Assembly: GCF_039530945.1 (NCBI RefSeq)
Contig: NZ_BAAAPC010000002.1
Coordinates: 186,001 to 250,000 of the forward strand
Direction of reading: 5' to 3'
From: Nocardiopsis_C rhodophaea
GTDB lineage: Bacteria > Actinomycetota > Actinomycetes > Streptosporangiales > Streptosporangiaceae
DNA length: 64,000 nucleotides
Shown here: in pieces, positions 60,527-64,000 of the stretch
How the letters are laid out: every line of letters begins with the position of its first letter
Position numbering within the stretch: position 1 is the stretch's first letter
The notes under the pieces: model-generated
Told to the model about the DNA's origin: nothing
Database searches by the model: none
Seen by the model: the letters and a program-made list of their open reading frames with translations, nothing else
Made by a program: the position numbers and the translations under genes

Positions 60527-60554
60527 CGGGCCCTGGCTCTTCTGCCAGGGCCCG
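60527..60554 (+). terminator. Second, stronger hairpin before the endolysin gene
   Basis: CGGGCCCTGGC (60527-60537) pairs perfectly with GCCAGGGCCCG (60544-60554), then ATTTTG. Two terminators in a row just before the endolysin suggest the lysis gene needs antitermination or its own promoter. Confidence 0.7.
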
Positions 60555-60584
60555 ATTTTGCGAGCAGACAGGGAGGGAATCGCT

Positions 60585-61364
60585 ATGGTCTCCATCCGAC
60601 CGCGCTCTGCGTGGGGCGCGCGCGGTGCGCGGAACCGCCGACGGGTCTCGTGGTCGCGGCGTACTGAGTTCACCGTGCACTACTCGGAGGGGCCGACCAC
60701 ACAGTCACCGCGGCAGATCCAGGATTTTCACATGGATTCCAACGGGTGGGCCGACATCGGATACAACTTCCTCGTCGACCGGGCGGGCGTTGTCTACGAG
60801 GGCCGTGGTTGGAACGTGGTCGGCGCCCATGCGGCACCGCGCAACGTACAGGGGATCGGGGTGTGTTTCATCGGCCGCGACGGTGATGCGACCGACACGG
60901 CGAAGCGGAGCATCCGTGCCCTGTACGAGGAAGCGTGCCGCAGGGCGGGGCGGGTCCTGGCGATGCGCGGTCACCGTGACATCAACAGCACATCGTGCCC
61001 GGGGGACGAGCTCTATGCCTGGGTGAAGGCCGGGATGCCGGTGGACGGGAGGCCAAGCACTCCCGTCTCGGAGCAGCGCCTCGGGGCGGCGGAGGCTCCG
61101 TCGTTTCCGCTTCCGGCGCGATGGGCGTTCGGTCCGCGTACGGGCCCGAACTGGATGGTATCGGGGTATTACTCGCACCGGTCCGATCTCCGACGGTGGC
61201 AGCAGCGCATGCGCGACCGCGGATGGAATATCGCGGCCGACGGTCTCTACGGGCCGCGGACGGAGCGCGTCGCTCGGCAGTTCCAGCGGGAGAAGGGGCT
61301 CTCGGTCGACGGTCTCATCGGCAATAGGACCTGGGAGGCCGCCTGGATAGCTCCCGTGACCTGA
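60585..61364 (+). CDS. Endolysin: N-acetylmuramoyl-L-alanine amidase with wall-binding domain
   Basis: 259 residues. Amidase_2/PGRP domain at about 1-150: His32 in FTVHYSEGP, the GWADIGYNFLVD turn, VYEGRGWNVVGAHA, and His130 and Cys138 in MRGHRDINSTSCPG as zinc ligands. A linker leads to a PG_binding_1 domain at about 185-259 (YYSHRSDLRRWQQRM...GLYGPRTERVARQFQREKGLSVDGLIG). It should cut the amide between MurNAc and L-Ala to release or act with the particle. ATG 60585 follows GGGAGGG. No signal peptide, so export depends on the holin downstream. Confidence 0.92.
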   Translation: MVSIRPRSAWGARGARNRRRVSWSRRTEFTVHYSEGPTTQSPRQIQDFHMDSNGWADIGYNFLVDRAGVVYEGRGWNVVGAHAAPRNVQGIGVCFIGRDGDATDTAKRSIRALYEEACRRAGRVLAMRGHRDINSTSCPGDELYAWVKAGMPVDGRPSTPVSEQRLGAAEAPSFPLPARWAFGPRTGPNWMVSGYYSHRSDLRRWQQRMRDRGWNIAADGLYGPRTERVARQFQREKGLSVDGLIGNRTWEAAWIAPVT

Positions 61365-61430
61365 CACGGATACCCGTCCGCTAAGGAGTCGGGAGCCGTA
61401 GCGCACCCGAATGTACAAACACGATGATGC

Positions 61431-61456
61431 GAGGTCCCGTACGCCGGGGCCTCTTT
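61431..61456 (+). terminator. Hairpin between endolysin and holin
   Basis: GAGGTCCC (61431-61438) pairs with GGGGCCTC (61446-61453) with one G-U pair, then TTT. Confidence 0.55.
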
Positions 61457-61476
61457 CCATGGAAGGGAGCCGCGAC

Positions 61477-61731
61477 GTGTCGATGTCGGGGAGTGAGAAT
61501 GAGGCCAGACGGGTCGCTCTGAGATCCCTGGTACAGGCGATCGCCGTCGTTGCGCTGACCGGCGCGGGGACGGCCGTATCCCAGCTGACCGGCCCCGCGG
61601 ATGCGCTCACGCTGAAAACGGTCGCCACCACCGCGCTGGCTGGGGCCGGGTACGCCGTTGCCGCCTACGTGCACAAACGTCTGGATGGCTATCGGGCGGG
61701 GCGGCGCGTGGAGGGACATGGAGGCATGTGA
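61477..61731 (+). CDS. Holin
   Basis: 84 residues from a GTG at 61477, with GGAAGGGAG 7 nt upstream (ATG 61459 and 61483 are alternatives). Two membrane helices: about 18-34 (LVQAIAVVALTGAGTAV) and 46-64 (TVATTALAGAGYAVAAYV), short loop, basic C-terminus (HKRLDGYRAGRR). This is a small class II-type holin that follows the endolysin gene, completing a lysis cassette. Confidence 0.78.
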   Translation: MSMSGSENEARRVALRSLVQAIAVVALTGAGTAVSQLTGPADALTLKTVATTALAGAGYAVAAYVHKRLDGYRAGRRVEGHGGM

Positions 61732-61860
61732 CGCCACGACCAGCCTGGCGAGGAGTCGGTCTCGGCACTCCGCGTGGGAATCGCGCCGGTTTTAGACACT
61801 GAGTTCGAGTCGTCGGGTAAGCACGACGTGTATCTATGGAGGGCTCGACTGAGCCACCAC

Positions 61861-61884
61861 GCCCCCGGCCTTCGGGCCGGGGGC
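61861..61884. terminator. Terminator with UUCG loop at the right end of the tail locus
   Basis: GCCCCCGGCC (61861-61870) pairs with GGCCGGGGGC (61875-61884) around TTCG. It lies between the rightward lysis genes and the leftward DUF4352-type gene and can serve both. Confidence 0.85.
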
Positions 61885-61899
61885 GACTTCTTTGTTGGG

Positions 61900-62442
61900 T
61901 CAGTTGACGTCGACCTTGATGGTCTCGCCGAAGGGGATGTCGAAGGTCACGCTGGCAGGGGTGAAGGAGCCTTCGCCGGTGATGACGCCGGACACGTTTT
62001 CGTCCGGGGCGAGGGTGACGGATTCGATTGCGTTTTCGTCCTCAATCATGCCCTTGGTGGCGTCGTGCTTGGTGCCGTCGGTGTCGGTGATGGAGAAGTA
62101 GGCCGCGTTGACGTCGACATTCTCATCGCCGTTGTTGGAGACGGTCACCTTCACGCTGGTGAAGTCCCCGCCGTTGTGCAGGACGCTGGGCGTGAACTCG
62201 GTCGACTCGGCTTCGATCTTCACGGGGCCGTCTTCGGCGGCCTCGTCGCTTCCGCCGTCGCCGCCCGAGGGGGCCGAGTTCGAGGAGCCGTCCTTCAGTA
62301 CCTCCTCGGCGGAGTTGCCGAGGATCGCCATGCATCCGCCGCCCACGAGAAGGAGGACGAGGGCTGCCCCTCCGCAGCCGAGGCAGCCCCACAGCCAGGC
62401 TTTGCTCTTCTTCGGTTCGGGCGGCATGTGCTGTCCGTGCAC
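61900..62442 (-). CDS. DUF4352-like membrane-anchored protein
   Basis: 180 residues from the GTG at 62442, which follows AGGAGT. A short Pro/Lys N-terminus (MPPEPKKSKAW), a Cys/Gly-rich membrane helix at about 18-40 (LWGCLGCGGAALVLLLVGGGC), a Ser/Gly/Asp linker, then an immunoglobulin-like beta domain at about 75-180 (SVKVTVSNNGDENVDVNAAYFSITDTDGTKHDA) that matches the DUF4352 (telomeric repeat-binding factor 2-like) pattern of actinobacterial lipoproteins. The function is unknown. It looks like a host gene flanking the tail locus. Confidence 0.75.
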   Translation of the reverse strand: MHGQHMPPEPKKSKAWLWGCLGCGGAALVLLLVGGGCMAILGNSAEEVLKDGSSNSAPSGGDGGSDEAAEDGPVKIEAESTEFTPSVLHNGGDFTSVKVTVSNNGDENVDVNAAYFSITDTDGTKHDATKGMIEDENAIESVTLAPDENVSGVITGEGSFTPASVTFDIPFGETIKVDVN

Positions 62443-62621
62443 GGGGGACTCCTGTTGCTTTCGTTGAATCAGTTGCGACCCGACGAATCTACGTCGACCA
62501 AATCAGTCACACGTCAACAAACCACCCAAATGTCCACATGTGGACCCCATGACAACCGGATGCCGCCCCTAAGCGTCGGTCACGCTGAGTGAAGGATTTT
62601 CCGAGGTGTTCGCCTTATGAT

Positions 62622-63452
62622 TCACGCTGCGGAGTCGGGCAGGGCGATCGCGAGGACGTCGCCGAGACGGTAGAGGGGGCGGCCGGCGCTGCCGGTTTCC
62701 TCGGCGCGGATGTGTCCCCGACGGGCGTACCCGCGGATCATGGCGTCGGTGATCTCGTGGCCGATGGCGCGCAGGGCGCGGGCGGCTTCGGCGGCGGTGA
62801 CCAGCCGGTCACCGGCCTCGCGTAGGATGCGTTCGCGTTCGGTGCCCACGTCGTGCTGATCGCCGCAGCTGCCGCAGCGCACCCTCTCCGAGCCCGGGCG
62901 CGCGTAGCAGGGTGCGCCGCAGGTGCGGCACTGGCCGGCGAAGACCCGCTGCTCCGGGCGGTCGACGGTGCGCTCGGCGAGCCGCACGGCGGCGGTGATC
63001 TCGTCGACGCACTCGCCGCCGAAGTCCGAGCGGCGGATCCAGTCGATGAAGCGTTCCAGCCAGCGGGCCATGTCGCCCAGCGTGTCGTTGGGGAGGCGCC
63101 CGCCCACCTCGCCGTGGAGCATGCGCACCCATGTCGAGAGCGTGTTCCGGACGACGTCGACGGTTTCGCTCGCTCGTTCATCGAAGTCCACCACGGTGGT
63201 GGAGGATCGGCGGCCCATGTTGCTCTCGCCGGTGCGGCCCTGCCGCGTGACGGCCAGGTCCAGTTCGGTGTCGAGGCCGCGGTCGTTGCCGCGCGGTCCG
63301 CCGTGCAGTGCGTGGAGGGCGATCGCTAACTCGTAGCCGCATCCGGCGCAGACCGGAGAGTCATCGGTGAGGGGGGAGTCGCAGTCGGGAACTTCGCAGA
63401 GCGGTTCGGCACCGGGTGTGGCGGGGTCGGTGGACGTGGGCGATGGCGTCAT
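62622..63452 (-). CDS. Zinc-ribbon and HTH protein of phage/accessory type
   Basis: 276 residues from the ATG at 63452 (ribosome site GAAGGAA). Two Cys clusters: an N-terminal CEVPDCDSPL...CAGC and a central CRTCGAPCYARPGSERVRCGSCG, each a CxxC pair typical of zinc ribbons. The C-terminus (TAAEAARALRAIGHEITDAMIRGYARRGHIRAEETGSAGRPLYRLGDVLAI) is a MerR/excisionase-like winged HTH. Proteins of this layout are frequent in actinophages and integrative elements. It follows the XRE gene by 50 bp in the same operon. Confidence 0.75.
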   Translation of the reverse strand: MTPSPTSTDPATPGAEPLCEVPDCDSPLTDDSPVCAGCGYELAIALHALHGGPRGNDRGLDTELDLAVTRQGRTGESNMGRRSSTTVVDFDERASETVDVVRNTLSTWVRMLHGEVGGRLPNDTLGDMARWLERFIDWIRRSDFGGECVDEITAAVRLAERTVDRPEQRVFAGQCRTCGAPCYARPGSERVRCGSCGDQHDVGTERERILREAGDRLVTAAEAARALRAIGHEITDAMIRGYARRGHIRAEETGSAGRPLYRLGDVLAIALPDSAA

Positions 63453-63502
63453 GGGTTTCCTTCGTTGGTGACTGGGTGGTGAGAGTGGCGGGATCCAGGG
63501 GC

Positions 63503-63733
63503 TCAGGACGCGTGGGCCGGCGGGGCGTCGCTGATGAGCAGGTCGCCCTCGGCGGCTTCGAGTACCTGGGTCAGCGCCCGGTACAGGCGGGGGGAGGGCT
63601 GCCGTTGGCCCCATTCGATGCGGTAGAGGTGCTGAGCACTCGCTCCAACGTGTTCCGCCAGTTCGGGGACGCTGTAGCCCTTGCGTTCACGGATGCGGCG
63701 GAGTGCGGTCCGGTCGATGCGATGAGCGATCAT
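63503..63733 (-). CDS. XRE-family HTH regulator
   Basis: 76 residues from the ATG at 63733. The helix-turn-helix is complete: DRTALRRIRERKGYSVPELAEHVGASAQHLYRIEWGQRQPSPRLYRALTQVL. It consists of little more than this domain, like Cro or small phage-type repressors. It is divergent from the gene starting at 63915; TTTGGCGC repeats in between are likely operators. Confidence 0.88.
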   Translation of the reverse strand: MIAHRIDRTALRRIRERKGYSVPELAEHVGASAQHLYRIEWGQRQPSPRLYRALTQVLEAAEGDLLISDAPPAHAS

Positions 63734-63753
63734 GCGAGCAAAGTTAGCAAAAG

Positions 63754-63782
63754 TTTGGCGCGAATAAAAGGTTATTTGGCGC
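63754..63782. promoter_or_regulatory. Direct repeat TTTGGCGC, two helical turns apart
   Basis: TTTGGCGC occurs at 63754-63761 and 63775-63782, 21 bp start to start, immediately upstream of the XRE gene. The spacing puts both on the same DNA face, as for cooperative repressor binding. Confidence 0.6.
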
Positions 63783-63868
63783 AACTTCTGGCGCGGGTGG
63801 ATGCGTGGCGGTTACTGGGGCGGCGAAGGATTGAGCGGTTGGTCTGACCGGCGGTAAACCGAAACTGG

Positions 63869-63901
63869 GCCAAAGTTGTTCCTATATAGCTTCAATTTGG
63901 C
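63869..63901. promoter_or_regulatory. Inverted GCCAAA/TTTGGC pair before the divergent gene
   Basis: GCCAAA (63869-63874) and TTTGGC (63896-63901) flank the AT-rich TCCTATATAGC, a likely -10 region for the gene at 63915. The half-site equals the core of the TTTGGCGC repeats upstream. Confidence 0.5.
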
Positions 63902-63914
63902 TTAAGCTTGGGTC

Positions 63915-64000
63915 ATGGCTCACGACACCTCCCCGGCCCCTGGCTCCAACTACGACCTGCTGGATCGCGCTATGGACGAGCGCCGCCTCGAACTAGGGCT
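63915..64000 (+). CDS. Divergent gene, N-terminal 28 codons only
   Basis: Begins MAHDTSPAPGSNYDLLDRAM and continues DERRLELG to the window end. The helix DLLDRAMDERRLELG looks like helix 1 of an XRE-type HTH protein (xLLxxAMxERRxELGL), so a second regulator facing the XRE gene is plausible. Too little is visible for more. Confidence 0.5.
   Translation, partial: MAHDTSPAPGSNYDLLDRAMDERRLELG

Larger units (their letters stand above)
51375..61740 (+). mobile_element. Phage-tail locus, right arm with lysis genes
   Basis: Rightward: tape measure, distal tail protein, receptor-binding or baseplate protein, Gp37-like tail protein, two fibre genes, broken lysis genes, third fibre cassette, small protein, endolysin, holin. 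The order is that of a siphophage tail-and-lysis module. Head, packaging, replication and integration genes are absent. Confidence 0.75.

Noticed and set aside
39140..61740. A complete prophage
   Set aside because: No integrase, terminase, portal, protease or capsid gene was found between the flanking host genes, and no clear direct-repeat attachment sites flank the locus.

Overview
The window is high-GC DNA with GTG starts, four-base start/stop overlaps, several apparently leaderless genes and Gly-rich GNAT-free housekeeping genes typical of a high-GC actinobacterium. A filamentous actinomycete of the Nocardiopsis/Streptomonospora kind is my best guess, but nothing in the sequence proves the genus. 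No rRNA, tRNA or CRISPR array was seen.

Left part (1-24.6 kb), chromosomal core and small accessory genes: a two-component system (sensor kinase cut by the window edge), exonuclease III, ribokinase, two tandem paralogous membrane-anchored low-complexity proteins, arginyl-tRNA synthetase, a 7-TM protein, a DoxX-like/DCC thiol-oxidoreductase pair, several SDR enzymes, and four small regulator-target pairs (WYL, TetR/WHG, TetR-MFS, ArsR-OYE) with visible operator palindromes. An IS701-like transposase scrap has replaced the 3' end of the MFS gene and lies against a decayed copy of the 461-residue membrane protein encoded 2 kb upstream. PlsX, a KamA-like radical-SAM protein and an ROK sugar kinase follow.

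Middle (24.7-38.9 kb), myo-inositol catabolism and import: a GntR/UTRA regulator is divergent from iolG-iolC-aldolase-iolB-iolD-mmsA/iolA-iolE and then a binding protein-permease-ATPase importer. The operon ends in the stump of a second dehydrogenase gene cut off by a strong terminator. A leaderless SDR/enoyl-CoA hydratase pair follows.

Right part (39.1-61.9 kb), a phage-tail locus in two arms. The left arm (39.2-41.7 kb) has tail terminator, major tail protein, two tail-assembly chaperones and a small membrane protein. The right arm (51.4-61.7 kb) has tape measure, distal tail protein, two further baseplate/receptor proteins, two tail-tip/fibre genes sharing a perfect 320-bp repeat but with different C-termini, a broken holin/endolysin pair, a third N-terminally cut fibre cassette, an intact amidase endolysin and a holin. 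The arms start with the same roughly 58-bp leader and are separated by 9.7 kb containing an amino-acid permease, a lower-GC surface-glycan set (Stealth phosphotransferase, O-acyltransferase with SGNH domain, phosphodiester glycosidase) and a decayed IS5-family transposase. No terminase, portal, capsid, integrase or reverse transcriptase gene was found here, so the locus looks like a tail-only particle (tailocin-like) or its remains, not a complete prophage.

Right edge (61.9-64 kb): a DUF4352-type membrane-anchored protein and a zinc-ribbon/HTH protein with a small XRE-type regulator, divergent from a third gene cut by the window end.
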